A stretch of 64,000 nt of DNA from Roseiarcus sp963842835 (GCA_963842835.1 CAWJIB010000013.1:124001-188000), one strand, 5' to 3'. Counted from the stretch's first letter, positions 44,601 through 53,724 are shown. The notes: a model not told the origin generated them from the sequence alone. Translations and numbers: made by a program.

Positions 44601-45536
44601 CTACTTCCTTCGTTCGGCGGTAAACTTGGCCGTCTCCACGAGCACTTGCGCCCGCTCCCCGAACGGCGCCAGAGCCGTCCCCGCTTCGCTGACCAGAGTT
44701 TTGAGGCGCGCTTTGGCCGTCTCTATGCCAAGGATGCCGACCAGCGTCGCCTTGCCGGCGGCCGCGTCCTTGCCTGCGGCTTTGCCAAGGGTCGCGCTGT
44801 CGCCTTCCACGTCGAGCAGATCGTCGGCGATTTGAAACGCCTTGCCGACAGCCACGCCGAATCGATCGAGCGCTTCGCGTTCCGCGACGCTGGCCTTGCC
44901 GAGAATGGCGCCGGCCGCGCAGGCGAATTGCAACAGCGCGCCAGTCTTCATCGCCTGCAACGTGCTGATCGCCGTTTCGTCGAGCGCCTGCGGCTTACCG
45001 TCGGCGAAACGGCCTTCAGCGGCGAGATCCAGCAGCTGACCGCCGACCATCCCACCGATCCCCGCGGCGCGCGCCAGCGCGCCCCCCAGATTGACGCGCA
45101 CCTCAGCCTCCGGATGGACCGCGGGACGCATGGCCACGTCGAAAGCCAGGGTGAGCAAGGCGTCCCCGGCAAGGATGGCGGTCGCTTCGTCGAAAGCTTT
45201 GTGAGTTGTGGGACGGCCGCGCCGCATATCGTCATTGTCCATGGCCGGCAGATCGTCATGAACGAGCGAGTAGCAGTGGATGAGTTCAAGCGCCGCTCCT
45301 GCCATCAGCGAGCGTTGCCGCGGGACGCCGAACAGATCGCCGCTTGCTACGACCAGCAAGGGGCGGATGCGTTTGCCGCCGCTCAGGCTGGAATAGCGCA
45401 TCGCCTCGAGCAGACGCGCGGGGCGGTCACGCTCGTCTACGGCCGGCGTCTGCGTCAGAAGCTCGCTCAGCATCGCCTCGGTGTCGCTCGCCACACTTTT
45501 CAGCTGCGACAAGAAAGCTTCATGGGAAACACTCAT
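44601..45536 (-). CDS. ispA: farnesyl diphosphate synthase (polyprenyl synthetase)
   Basis: This 311-residue all-helical prenyltransferase makes FPP from IPP and DMAPP. The first aspartate-rich motif is VHDDLPAMDNDD and the second is QIADDLLDVEGD. MRYSSLSGGKRIRP binds the homoallylic diphosphate. The two residues before the first motif and the short insert inside it are typical of type II FPP synthases in bacteria. ATG at 45536 has GGAGGG five to six bases upstream; the very long frame beyond it is not coding. It starts the minus-strand run ispA-dxs-hpnA-G, with 179 bp before dxs. Confidence 0.95.
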   Translation of the reverse strand: MSVSHEAFLSQLKSVASDTEAMLSELLTQTPAVDERDRPARLLEAMRYSSLSGGKRIRPLLVVASGDLFGVPRQRSLMAGAALELIHCYSLVHDDLPAMDNDDMRRGRPTTHKAFDEATAILAGDALLTLAFDVAMRPAVHPEAEVRVNLGGALARAAGIGGMVGGQLLDLAAEGRFADGKPQALDETAISTLQAMKTGALLQFACAAGAILGKASVAEREALDRFGVAVGKAFQIADDLLDVEGDSATLGKAAGKDAAAGKATLVGILGIETAKARLKTLVSEAGTALAPFGERAQVLVETAKFTAERRK

Positions 45537-46053
45537 TGATACCCTCCGTCGACAACGGCATGTCCCCTTTGATCGACTGAAAAGGGCGCGGCCTCTCAAT
45601 TCAGATAACGCGCTTTCACACCTCGTTAACAGTCTCCGCTGAGCCCCCCACGTTAGGGCCGAATGAAAAATGCGTTGACGCTCCCGTTTCTGCAATGCCG
45701 ACGGTTCTCGCCTTTTTTTGTGCCAAACAGCCTGCCGAGCGTGCGGTCGGCAAGGCGCGATAGGCTGGTCGCCGCTAGCGACGGACCTTTTTCTCCGCAA
45801 AAATTTTGGAAGACGAATGAACCTTCGCTTCCGCTTCGGCGTTGTTAGCATAGCGCCTTTTATCGCCCAGCGAGAGCCCGCCAATGGTTGCAAATCTGGA
45901 TCGTGTCCCAACTGCTGGCGTAGCGCTTCGGGAGCAAGCCGCTCGCGAAGCGCGCTCTCCATAGCGCCGTAGCGAGCGAGCGGCTTGCGGCGGTCATCGC
46001 TGATTCTCCGGTACGGCCGGGTTGCGAACATCAACGCAACCGAGGAACCGACG
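45537..46053. other. intergenic region with overlapping hairpins, between ispA and an IS256 remnant
   Basis: This 517-bp stretch shows no convincing gene. It presumably contains the ispA promoter, read leftward. Two inverted repeats stand out: GCGCTTCG/CGAAGCGC at 45923-45930/45946-45953, and a perfect 13-bp pair at 45934-45946/45976-45988 (GCAAGCCGCTCGC and its complement). They share base 45946, so only one can form fully. They may be leader or end structures of the adjoining IS256 remnant. Confidence 0.45.
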
Positions 46054-46860
46054 ATGACCAACGACAGAATGGGCCTGCAAGCCCTTTTGGAAAAGACCCC
46101 TGACACGATGACGTAATTGCCGGGCAGAGTCTTTTCGAGCGAAACTTCGGCATGTCGGCGATTTTCGCGACGCGCCGCATCGGCACGTCTGGAGGGAGCC
46201 ATGAAACAATATGTGGGGTCGGACGTCTCGCAGAAAGAGACATCAGTTTGCGTCATTGACGAAGATGGACGCTTGGTCTTCGAGGGCCGATTATCTTCGC
46301 GCGATGATCGGCTTTGCCGCCCGGCGTCCGATGGAGCTGGACATTGAAGGCCGCACCGGCGCCGCCCATGGCGAACGTTCCGCGGACCGTCTGGCCCGGC
46401 GCAACGGCTACCGCGACCGCGACTGGGAGACGCGCGCCGGGATGTTGGAGCTGCGCATCCCAAAGCTGCGCAAGGGCGGCTGCTTTCCCAGCTTTCTCGG
46501 GCCGCGTCGCATGGCGGAGAAGGCCATCGCCGCCGTTGCGCAAGAAGCTACACCCAGAGCGTCCCGACCCGCTCGGTCGACGAGTTGGTTCCAGCCATGG
46601 GAATGGACGGCGTTTCCAAGAGCCAGGTCAGTCGGCTGTGCGAGGAAATCGCCGAGAAGGTCAAACCCTTCCTCGGCCGCCCGATCGAAGGGGATTGGCC
46701 GTGCATGCGGCTCGACGCGACCTGCGTGAAGGTGCGTCGGGCCGGCCGCATCGTATCGGCCGTCGTCATCTCAAGGCGAATGCAAAAAAGCATTCGTCCG
46801 GGCCATCGGCGTCAACGGCGACGGCCGGCGCGAGGTCTTGGGCCTGGAAACCATCGCTCC
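46054..46860 (+). mobile_element. IS256-family transposase remnant, interrupted and frameshifted
   Basis: The mutator-type transposase begins MTNDRMGLQALLEKTPD at 46054 and is interrupted at about 46106-46285 by foreign DNA. It resumes ADYLRAMIGFAARRPMEL, GERSADRLARRNGYRDRDW, LRIPKLRKGG and SKSQVSRLCEEIAEKV, and stops after GRREVLGLE. At least two further frame changes occur (near 46550 and 46795). The catalytic Asp of the first block (LDAT) survives, but the C-terminal half with the remaining catalytic residues is lost. It is a dead remnant lying between ispA and hpnM. Confidence 0.8.
46106..46285 (+). mobile_element. IS110-family 5' fragment inserted into the IS256 remnant
   Basis: About 180 bp split the IS256 reading frame cleanly between CCTGAC and GCCGAT. 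The right part starts ATG at 46201 after GGAGGGA and reads MKQYVGSDVSQKETSVCVID, the opening RuvC-like strand of IS110-family transposases, with its first catalytic Asp (GSDVS). The left 95 bp is the IS110 upstream non-coding region, where the family encodes its guide (bridge) RNA. The rest of the element is missing. Confidence 0.6.
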
Positions 46861-46999
46861 GATCAGCGATAAGCCCATCGTCATCCTGTCCGCCGTGGCA
46901 GCCTGACCTACCCGGCTATGCCGGGGAACCGCGATGCCCTGAGAGCTACACGACGTAGCGCGACACGATCCGTTTTGAATGCGAAAAGGAAGCAGCAGC

Positions 47000-47608
47000 A
47001 TGCGTAATGACTTTGACCGCCGCCAATTCGCGGTGGGAGCGCTCGTCGCCATTGCTTTTGCCACGCGCGGTGTGAGTTCGTCGCTCGCGCAAGCGATGGA
47101 TCCGGCGGCTCGGCGCATCGAATCCTACTACGCCACGCTGCTGCCGGCCGTTAATGCCGCGCGCGGCCTAGGGGTCGCGGAGCGCGCGCGGCGCATTTCA
47201 TCCGCAGTCCTCGGCGCTTTCGACATCGGCACGATGACGCGGCTGGCCGTCGGACCCGCTTGGTCGCGCTTTTCCGCGTCCGAGAGGTCACAGACGATCG
47301 ACGCGTTCGGCAAGTTCATGGTCGCCGATTACGCGAACCAACTCGGCGACTATTCGGGCGAAGGCTATAAGGTCGACCCGATCGTAGAAGTTCGCAGCGG
47401 CGACCAAATCGTCAAGACTTGGCTGGGTTCGACCGAGATCGACTACCTCGTGCGCGGAGGGCGCATCGTCGACATCTACGCCAACGGCACGGTCAGCGAA
47501 CTCGCGGCGCGGCGCGCCGAGTTCTCATCGATCCTGGCCTCGAGCGGCAGCGCCGAACGACTGACTACGGAACTGCGCCAGCGCACCCTACAGTTGCTCG
47601 GCGGCTGA
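47000..47608 (+). CDS. hpnM: hopanoid-associated MlaC/Ttg2D-like periplasmic protein HpnM
   Basis: The 202-residue secreted protein has a leader with a twin-arginine-like start (FDRRQFAVGALVAIAFATRG) and an Ala-x-Ala cleavage near SSSLAQA. The MlaC fold follows: IGTMTRLAVGPAWSRFSASE, then FGKFMVADYANQLGDYSGE, and a C-terminal IDYLVRGGRIVDIYANGTVS. MlaC proteins ferry phospholipids between inner and outer membranes. The HpnM branch is linked to hopanoid transport with HpnN. ATG at 47000 follows AAGGAAG by eight bases; an in-frame ATG at 46979 adds seven residues. hpnN and mlaA lie close by. Confidence 0.92.
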   Translation: MRNDFDRRQFAVGALVAIAFATRGVSSSLAQAMDPAARRIESYYATLLPAVNAARGLGVAERARRISSAVLGAFDIGTMTRLAVGPAWSRFSASERSQTIDAFGKFMVADYANQLGDYSGEGYKVDPIVEVRSGDQIVKTWLGSTEIDYLVRGGRIVDIYANGTVSELAARRAEFSSILASSGSAERLTTELRQRTLQLLGG

Positions 47609-47626
47609 TGGATCGCCCGCGGCCGG

Positions 47627-48415
47627 TCACTGGCTCGTAGCGGGGCGTTTGCGCGGCGCGCTCGGCTTCGGCGGCGCCTGCGTCGCCGAGCCGATATCCG
47701 CAGGCAATTCCACGCTCACTGGCAGGCCAATCGCTTCGCGCAACTGGGCGCGCCGGGTTTGATAATAGGACGAACGAAGGAAGCTGTAGAAATCGATCGA
47801 ACTGTTCTCCGCCTGCTTGAGTTGGTCGACTTGCGTGACGAAGCCCATCCCGGCGAGCCCCACTGTCGCGCGGTAGCCGAATGCGAGGCTGAGCGCCCAG
47901 CTGGCGGGATCGCCCGCCTCGTCGACGACATAGCCAACCGCGTCGCGGGCGTCGGTAGGCCCGAGGAACGGCGAGACCAGATAAGGACCATCGTCGACGC
48001 CCCAGACGAACAGGGTCTGCCCGAAGTCGCCGGTCTGCTTCGGGAGACCGCTCATGCTCGCGACGTCGAAGAGTCCGCCGACGCCGAACGTCGAATTGAC
48101 GAGAAATCGCCCCACCGTCGTCGCGCCAGCGCCGAAGCGGAGCTGCAGGAGGTCGTTTGCGAAGACGCGCGGCTCGCTCAAATTGGAACTGACGTTGCCG
48201 ATCGCCTGCCGAACGATCGGCGGCGTAATGGCGTGATATCCACTCGAAATCGGTCCGAATATGGCCTGGTTTACGGCGAGCGCTCCACGATTGCCCGCTT
48301 CATTGGGATCGTTGATCCGGGCCATCGGCTCGCGCTGCGCGCCGGCGCAGCCGGCGAGAAGCATCAAACTCAGCGTCGCCAAGCCCAAGACCGTTTGTTT
48401 TGCGCACGATGCCAT
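47627..48415 (-). CDS. mlaA: MlaA/VacJ family outer-membrane lipoprotein
   Basis: This 262-residue lipoprotein has a signal peptide with lipobox LLAG-C (from MASCAKQTVLGLATLSL). It contains the MlaA core: NDPNEAGNRGALAVNQ, NLSEPRVFANDLLQ, GRFLVNSTFGVGGLFDVAS, and GPYLVSPFLGPTDARDAVGY. MlaA forms a channel with porins that removes or moves lipids in the outer-membrane outer leaflet. It lies tail-to-tail with hpnM and head-to-head with hpnN, so the three presumably act in hopanoid or phospholipid trafficking. A Pro/Lys-rich C-terminal tail is unconserved. ATG at 48415 is chosen by the signal peptide. Confidence 0.92.
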   Translation of the reverse strand: MASCAKQTVLGLATLSLMLLAGCAGAQREPMARINDPNEAGNRGALAVNQAIFGPISSGYHAITPPIVRQAIGNVSSNLSEPRVFANDLLQLRFGAGATTVGRFLVNSTFGVGGLFDVASMSGLPKQTGDFGQTLFVWGVDDGPYLVSPFLGPTDARDAVGYVVDEAGDPASWALSLAFGYRATVGLAGMGFVTQVDQLKQAENSSIDFYSFLRSSYYQTRRAQLREAIGLPVSVELPADIGSATQAPPKPSAPRKRPATSQ

Positions 48416-48818
48416 CGGCCGCGGACCAATCCATCGAAAGACTTGCAACAAAGACGGACGCCGCGCGAACGCGCAGCGCCACACCGTGACAGATTCGCGG
48501 ATTGGACCCAGCCCGCACAGGGAATCTACCGCCCGACGCCGCGGCGGGCAATCGAGCGCGGATGGGTTTCGACACAATTCGGCGTTGGCGCGTCGCCTTT
48601 TTCCGCTCCTTTCGCTCTTTTGCGCTCGGCCCCCCGGCGACCAGCGAGCCGCCTGACTGAATTCCTCCGTCTATTCAATCACTATCCCCGCTATGATGCA
48701 TTTTCGCAACGGTGTTTGCTTTTCGTATTGCCGATCGGAGCCTTGACTGGAGGCGGCGCGGCCGTCCAGAAGGCCGGTTCGAACGAGCGAGCGTCCGACA
48801 CGCGATGACGAGTTCCTG
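48416..48818. promoter_or_regulatory. divergent intergenic region between mlaA and hpnN
   Basis: About 400 bp without a plausible gene; open frames here are short and lack ribosome sites. It must hold the promoters for leftward mlaA and rightward hpnN. The right part (48655-48720) is relatively AT-rich (for example TCTATTCAATCACTATCC), a reasonable promoter zone for hpnN. Confidence 0.45.
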
Positions 48819-51404
48819 ATGATTGTGGCAGCGATCGTGCGGATCGTCGTCTTTTGCACCCGAAATCCCTGGGCGGTCATCGCGGGGTTTCTGTTGCTTG
48901 CTCTCGCGTCGGCCTTCTATCTCGCTCACAATTTCGCCATCACCACCGACAGCGACAAGCTGTTGTCGGAATCATTGCCCTGGCGACAACAAGAGATCAG
49001 CCTCGACAGAGAGTTTCCCCAGCGCGCCGACTTGATCGTCGCCGTCGTCGACGCAACGACGCCGGAAGGCGTCCAAACCGCCGCCAAGGCGTTGAGCGAA
49101 AGTCTGGCGCCGCGGGCCGACCTGTTCCGCTATGTACGGTGGCCCGAGGGCGATCCCTTCTTCGCCCGGAACGCCCTCCTGTTCGAGACAGTGGAGGAGG
49201 TCCGCCGCGACTGTGACGAACTCATCCGCGCGCAGCCATTTCTCGGGGCGCTAGCGGCCGATCCCAGCCTGCGCGGCGTCATGGGAGCGCTGTCGCAGGC
49301 GCTCAAGGGCGTACGCCTCAAGGAAGCCAAACTCGCAGACCTCGAGCGTCCGTTGACGCTCATCGCAGACGCGCTCGAACAGTCGGCCGCGGGGCGCGAT
49401 CCCGCATTTTCATGGCGGCCCCTGATCACCGGACGAACGCCCGACGAAACCGACCTGCGCCAATTCGTCACTATCCAGCCGAAGCTCGACTACACGGATC
49501 TGCAGCCGGGCGGGCGGGCCACTGCGGCCATCCGCGATGCCGTCAAGTCGCTTTCGCTGACGCCCGATCACGGCGTCAGAGTGCGCCTGACCGGTCCCGT
49601 GGCGCTGTCCGACGAGGAATTCGCCACGATTGCCGACGGCGCCGGCGTGAACGGTCTGACGACGGCATGCGCCGTCGTCTTGATTCTTTGGCTGGCGCTG
49701 AAGCGGCCACGTCTCATCGTCGCAGTTCTCGTTAATCTGATCGCCGGGCTGGCGCTCACGGCGGCGCTCGGTCTGTGGATGGTCGGGGCGCTGAACCTGA
49801 TCTCGGTCGCCTTCGCGGTCCTGTTCGTTGGACTGGGCGTTGATTTCGGCATCCAGTTCAGCGTTCGCTACCGCGACGCGCGCCGCAGCGAGAGCGACGT
49901 CGCCAAGGCGTTGCGCAATGCGGCGGCCGGCGTTGGCGGCCCGCTCCTGCTGGCGGCGGTGTCAATAGCCGCGGGCTTTTACTCCTTCCTGCCGACCGCC
50001 TATCGCGGTCTCTCCGAACTCGGCCTGATCGCGGGAACGGGGATGATCATCGCCTTTGCGACGAGCATAACCCTTCTGCCCGCCTTGATCGCGACCCTCA
50101 ATCCGAACGGCGAGCCGGATCCGATCGGCTTCGCGGCGCTTGCCCCGCTGGACCGCTTCCTCGCGCGCTGGCGCTTCTGGATCGTCGGCGCGACATTGAC
50201 GGCGACGCTGCTCGGGGCGCCGCTTCTCTTCGAGCTGCGGTTCGATTTCAATCCCTTGAATCTGCGCAGCGCCAGCGCCGAGTCGGTGGCGACCCTGCTC
50301 GATCTGATGCGAAATCCGCGCACCAGCCCCAACACGATCGACGTGTTGACGCCTGATCTCGCCAAGGCGACGGCGCTCGCGGCCAAGATCGCCGAGAAGT
50401 CGGAAGTCGCCGAAACGCGGACGCTGCAAAGCTTCGTGCCGACGCAACAGGACGACAAGCTCGCGATCATCCAGGACGCGGGCTTCTTCCTGCAAAACAC
50501 ACTCAATCCCCAATCGGTCAGACCGGCCCCGACGGACGCCGAGGACGCGGCGGCCATCAAGATCGTGGCGCAGGATCTGCTCAATTCGATCGGCGACGCC
50601 AGCGGCACGGCGGCTGGCGACGCACGCCGGTTGAGCCGTCTCCTTGCCAACCTGGCCGACGGGCGGCCGGAATCCCGGCGGATCGTCGGCGACGCCCTCG
50701 TCACGCCGCTGGAGGTCACGCTTGACCAGGTCCGCAACCTGCTTAACGCCGCGCCCGTCGCGGTCGCGAGCCTGCCGCAATCCTTGGTCCAGGACTGGAT
50801 CGCAAGCGACGGGAGGGCGCGAATTGAGGTGGCGCCGAAGGGCGACTCGAACGACAATGCGACGATGCGCCGCTTCGCTGATGCAGTCCGCGAGGTTGCG
50901 CCCGAGGCGACCGGCGCGCCGGTCTTCGTTCTCGAGGCGGCAAAGACCATTGTCATGGCCTTCTGGCAGGCGGGCCTCTGGTCGATCGTCTCAATCGCAC
51001 TCCTGCTGTTCGTCGTGCTGCGGCGGCCGGTCGACGTCGCCCTGACCTTGGCGCCGCTCATGGTGGCGATCATCGCGACGCTTGAGATCTGCGTGCTGAT
51101 CGGCCTGCAGCTCAACTTCGCCAATATCATCGCTCTGCCGTTGCTGCTCGGGGTCGGCGTGGCGTTCAAGATCTACTATGTCATGGCGTGGCGCGCCGGC
51201 GAAACCAATTTCCTGCAGTTAAGCCTGACGCGCGCCGTCTTCTTCAGCGCCTTGGCGACCGCCACCGCCTTCGGCAGCCTCTGGCTGTCGCATCATCCCG
51301 GCACGTCGAGCATGGGCAAGCTGATGGCGCTCGCCTTGGTGACGACGCTCGCTGCGGCGCTGTTGTTCCAGCCGGCGCTGCTGGCGACCCGCAAGCGCGA
51401 GTAA
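48819..51404 (+). CDS. hpnN: hopanoid transporter HpnN (RND/MMPL family)
   Basis: The 861-residue inner-membrane RND protein has about 12 helices in two halves, with large periplasmic loops after TM1 and TM7. The first helix is WAVIAGFLLLALASAFYLAH. The signature LISVAFAVLFVGLGVDFGIQF contains the conserved GxxxD of helix 4, and the second half repeats it as IIALPLLLGVGVAFKIYYVM. In Rhodopseudomonas palustris, HpnN is required to move hopanoids to the outer membrane. ATG at 48819 is used; the upstream spacing is weak. It pairs functionally with HpnM and MlaA. Confidence 0.95.
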   Translation: MIVAAIVRIVVFCTRNPWAVIAGFLLLALASAFYLAHNFAITTDSDKLLSESLPWRQQEISLDREFPQRADLIVAVVDATTPEGVQTAAKALSESLAPRADLFRYVRWPEGDPFFARNALLFETVEEVRRDCDELIRAQPFLGALAADPSLRGVMGALSQALKGVRLKEAKLADLERPLTLIADALEQSAAGRDPAFSWRPLITGRTPDETDLRQFVTIQPKLDYTDLQPGGRATAAIRDAVKSLSLTPDHGVRVRLTGPVALSDEEFATIADGAGVNGLTTACAVVLILWLALKRPRLIVAVLVNLIAGLALTAALGLWMVGALNLISVAFAVLFVGLGVDFGIQFSVRYRDARRSESDVAKALRNAAAGVGGPLLLAAVSIAAGFYSFLPTAYRGLSELGLIAGTGMIIAFATSITLLPALIATLNPNGEPDPIGFAALAPLDRFLARWRFWIVGATLTATLLGAPLLFELRFDFNPLNLRSASAESVATLLDLMRNPRTSPNTIDVLTPDLAKATALAAKIAEKSEVAETRTLQSFVPTQQDDKLAIIQDAGFFLQNTLNPQSVRPAPTDAEDAAAIKIVAQDLLNSIGDASGTAAGDARRLSRLLANLADGRPESRRIVGDALVTPLEVTLDQVRNLLNAAPVAVASLPQSLVQDWIASDGRARIEVAPKGDSNDNATMRRFADAVREVAPEATGAPVFVLEAAKTIVMAFWQAGLWSIVSIALLLFVVLRRPVDVALTLAPLMVAIIATLEICVLIGLQLNFANIIALPLLLGVGVAFKIYYVMAWRAGETNFLQLSLTRAVFFSALATATAFGSLWLSHHPGTSSMGKLMALALVTTLAAALLFQPALLATRKRE

Positions 51405-51966
51405 TCACGCTTGATGAAGTTGGAATAACCCAGATCGTACTGTCACGCCGTTTCGGGCTTGTGGTCCCTGAAGTGGCTCGGCAGGGCGTTGCCATGTCTG
51501 GACGGCGTCCGGCGCGGAATTGATCTGGGGACGTCGCGCGCGACAGGATAGCACCGCAGGCGCACAGGTGTGGAAGAATCAAAACGCAACAAAATGCAGC
51601 ATTTCGTAGCAAATCGAAGCGTCGCGAAATTGCTTCAAATTGCTTCGAGCCCTCTGTCATTCGAGGCCAGGGATTCGTCGTCCATGATGCTGGACGCCCT
51701 CTGTCGGTACTTCGGTGCGTGTGGCGTGAGGGTTCTAATTCTGTGGCCCTTTAGTGGGGATCCAGTGGGGCTTGGTGGGCTCCAGTGGTCCCCAAAGTCC
51801 CATGGTGGGTAATAACCTTCGACTGAACTTTCAGGCGGCGGCGATCAGACGGCCGGCTTTATGGGTATGCGCCCGACATGCACCCAGGGCGCGCTGGACG
51901 AACGGCGCCGGATCGTTCAAGCCGCGACAGCAGCGGGGCGTCGTTTGAGCCGCCGCGTCTCTGGCA
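51405..51966. other. non-coding region after hpnN, with short tandem repeats
   Basis: I see no gene here. It contains a tandem 10-bp repeat AAATTGCTTC twice at 51627-51646 and a 10-bp direct repeat GCCCTCTGTC at 51649-51658 and 51696-51705. A G/T-rich stretch follows with several AGTGG units near 51750-51800. Base composition is lower in GC than the flanking genes. It looks like IS or island debris leading into the IS66 fragment. Confidence 0.4.
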
Positions 51967-52060
51967 GGCCTTCCAGTTCCATGGCAGGAGTTCGTCGATC
52001 GTCTTTGCGGGATGGTCGTCTGCGCCGGACGATCGCCCTAATGGCAACGCGATGCCCCTT
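51967..52060 (-). mobile_element. IS66-like transposase C-terminal remnant
   Basis: On the minus strand DHPAKTIDELLPWNWKA matches the terminal block of IS66-family transposases (IDELLPW followed by a basic/aromatic tail). Nothing before it is in a convincing frame, so only the 3' end survives. It lies between hpnN and the hpnP-like gene, marking a past rearrangement there. Only a short motif supports it. Confidence 0.45.
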
Positions 52061-52134
52061 GTCGGCGCCTGGCGGGTCTTGACGCAACTCGCCGCCGATA
52101 ACCCGACAAGACCTTTCCTCGCCGACATCACGCC

Positions 52135-53724
52135 CTACTCCGCCGCAACCTGGACCGAATCGCGCAGCTTGGACGAATAGTGCGAGGCGTTCACGGCGCC
52201 CGAGGAGGCCTCGCGGGCGAAGCGAATCAGGTGGCGGGAGACGAGACCGGCCTGGATCACCGGCTCGATCTGGCCGCGTTTCAACTTGGGCCAGGCGAAC
52301 TTCCAGAATTCCCGCCGATAGTCGCTTCGGACGCCGACCTTCCACAGGATTTTGGCCAGCATGGCGAGGCCCATGCGGATGTTGCGCCACGAGGCGCGCT
52401 GCGGACTGGCTGGCCGCGGGAAGCGGTTGGCGTAAGTGGCCTGGACTTGGTGCTCGTAGCGCGCGAACAGCGCCGCTGGCTCGTAGGCGCGCGCCATCGT
52501 CTCGCGCCACATGGCGACCACCTCGTCGTACGGGAGCAGAAAATCGACGTTGGACTCGCGGTCGTGGTCGTCGATCAGCCGGCCGGAGCGCTGGAGCCGG
52601 TCCCACAGCGGCGTGCGGGGGAGCGCCTGCAGCAGGTTGATGGTCAGCATGGGAATGCGCGAGGCCTCGATGAAGTCGAGGATGCGTTGGCCGGAGGCCG
52701 GGGTGTCGGTGTCGAGACCCAGGATGATGCCCGAGACCACCTCCATGCCGTGGCGATTGAGGGTTTCAACGCTCTCCAGGATCGGCGCCATCATGTTGTG
52801 CGACTTTGACATCGCCTTCAGCGCCTCGGGTTCGGGCGTCTCGACGCCGCAAAAGACCGTGTCGAAACCGGCTTCGCGCATCATGGCGAGCAGGTCGGGC
52901 GCGCGCGCGATGTTGAGCGTGGCTTCGCAGGCGAAGGAAATCGCGTAGCCGTTGCGCCTTTGCCAGGCGATCAGGTGCGGCAGCAGCTGCTTCGCCGCCC
53001 TTCGGTTGGCGATGAAGTTGTCGTCGACGAAGTAAACCGCGCCGTTGACGCCGCGTTCGAGCAATTTGTCGAGCTCGCTGGTGATCTGTTCGGGGGCCTT
53101 CAGCCGCGGAATGCGGCCATAAAGGTCGGGAATGTCGCAGAATTCGCACTGGTAGGGGCAACCGCTGGAGAACTGGACGCTGCCCAGGAAGTAGCGATCG
53201 ATCTGGGCCAGTTCGTAGGCTGGCGCCGGGCGCTCAGTGAGCGGTCGCCGCTCGTTCGTGGTCAGCGCCACCTGCTTTGGCGTCCGGGAGCAATCCGCGG
53301 CCAGACGGACGAACAACTCTTCGGTCGCGTCGCCGAACTCGCCGAGGTGAAGGTAATCGAAGTCGGGATAATAGTCCGGGCAGGCCGACACCGAGGGCCC
53401 GCCGAGCACGGTCACCCGCTCGGCCATGTGGGCCCGATGACAGATGTCGTCGATTTGCCGGCGCTGAACGTGCATGCCGCTGACGAACACCACCTCGGCC
53501 CAGGCGAAATCGGCGTCGGTAGCCGGCGTCAGGTTCTCGTCGACAAAACGGACCTGCCACGACGGCGGCGCCGCGGCGGCGATGACTAGCAGCCCTTGGG
53601 GCGGCATGAAGGCCTTGACGCCGTTCATCAGCTCATAGGCGTATTCGAAAGTGCCGAACGACGGCGCGTACCGCGGCGACACGCAGAGCACGCGGCGAGC
53701 CGTCAACTGGCCAGACCCCGTCAT
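52135..53724 (-). CDS. hpnP: B12-binding radical SAM protein, probable hopanoid C-2 methylase HpnP
   Basis: The 529-residue protein has an N-terminal B12-binding-like domain (RVLCVSPRYAPSFGTFEYAY; MPPQGLLVIAAA; LGGPSVSA). The radical SAM core has C189-x3-C193-x2-C196 in SSGCPYQCEFCDIP, then YFVDDNFIANRRAAK and FCGVETPEPEALKAMSK. A C-terminal DUF4070-like region includes LLQALPRTPLWDRL and PQRASWRNIRMGL. As I recall the family, these blocks match HpnP of Rhodopseudomonas very closely; HpnP puts a methyl on C-2 of hopanoid ring A. Related DUF4070 radical SAM proteins with other roles exist, so some doubt remains. It is next to the hpn transport genes but on the opposite strand. Confidence 0.72.
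   Translation of the reverse strand: MTGSGQLTARRVLCVSPRYAPSFGTFEYAYELMNGVKAFMPPQGLLVIAAAAPPSWQVRFVDENLTPATDADFAWAEVVFVSGMHVQRRQIDDICHRAHMAERVTVLGGPSVSACPDYYPDFDYLHLGEFGDATEELFVRLAADCSRTPKQVALTTNERRPLTERPAPAYELAQIDRYFLGSVQFSSGCPYQCEFCDIPDLYGRIPRLKAPEQITSELDKLLERGVNGAVYFVDDNFIANRRAAKQLLPHLIAWQRRNGYAISFACEATLNIARAPDLLAMMREAGFDTVFCGVETPEPEALKAMSKSHNMMAPILESVETLNRHGMEVVSGIILGLDTDTPASGQRILDFIEASRIPMLTINLLQALPRTPLWDRLQRSGRLIDDHDRESNVDFLLPYDEVVAMWRETMARAYEPAALFARYEHQVQATYANRFPRPASPQRASWRNIRMGLAMLAKILWKVGVRSDYRREFWKFAWPKLKRGQIEPVIQAGLVSRHLIRFAREASSGAVNASHYSSKLRDSVQVAAE

Noticed and set aside
45537..46463. N-terminal extension of ispA
   Set aside because: It crosses IS remnants and intergenic DNA, and the real start has GGAGGG just upstream.
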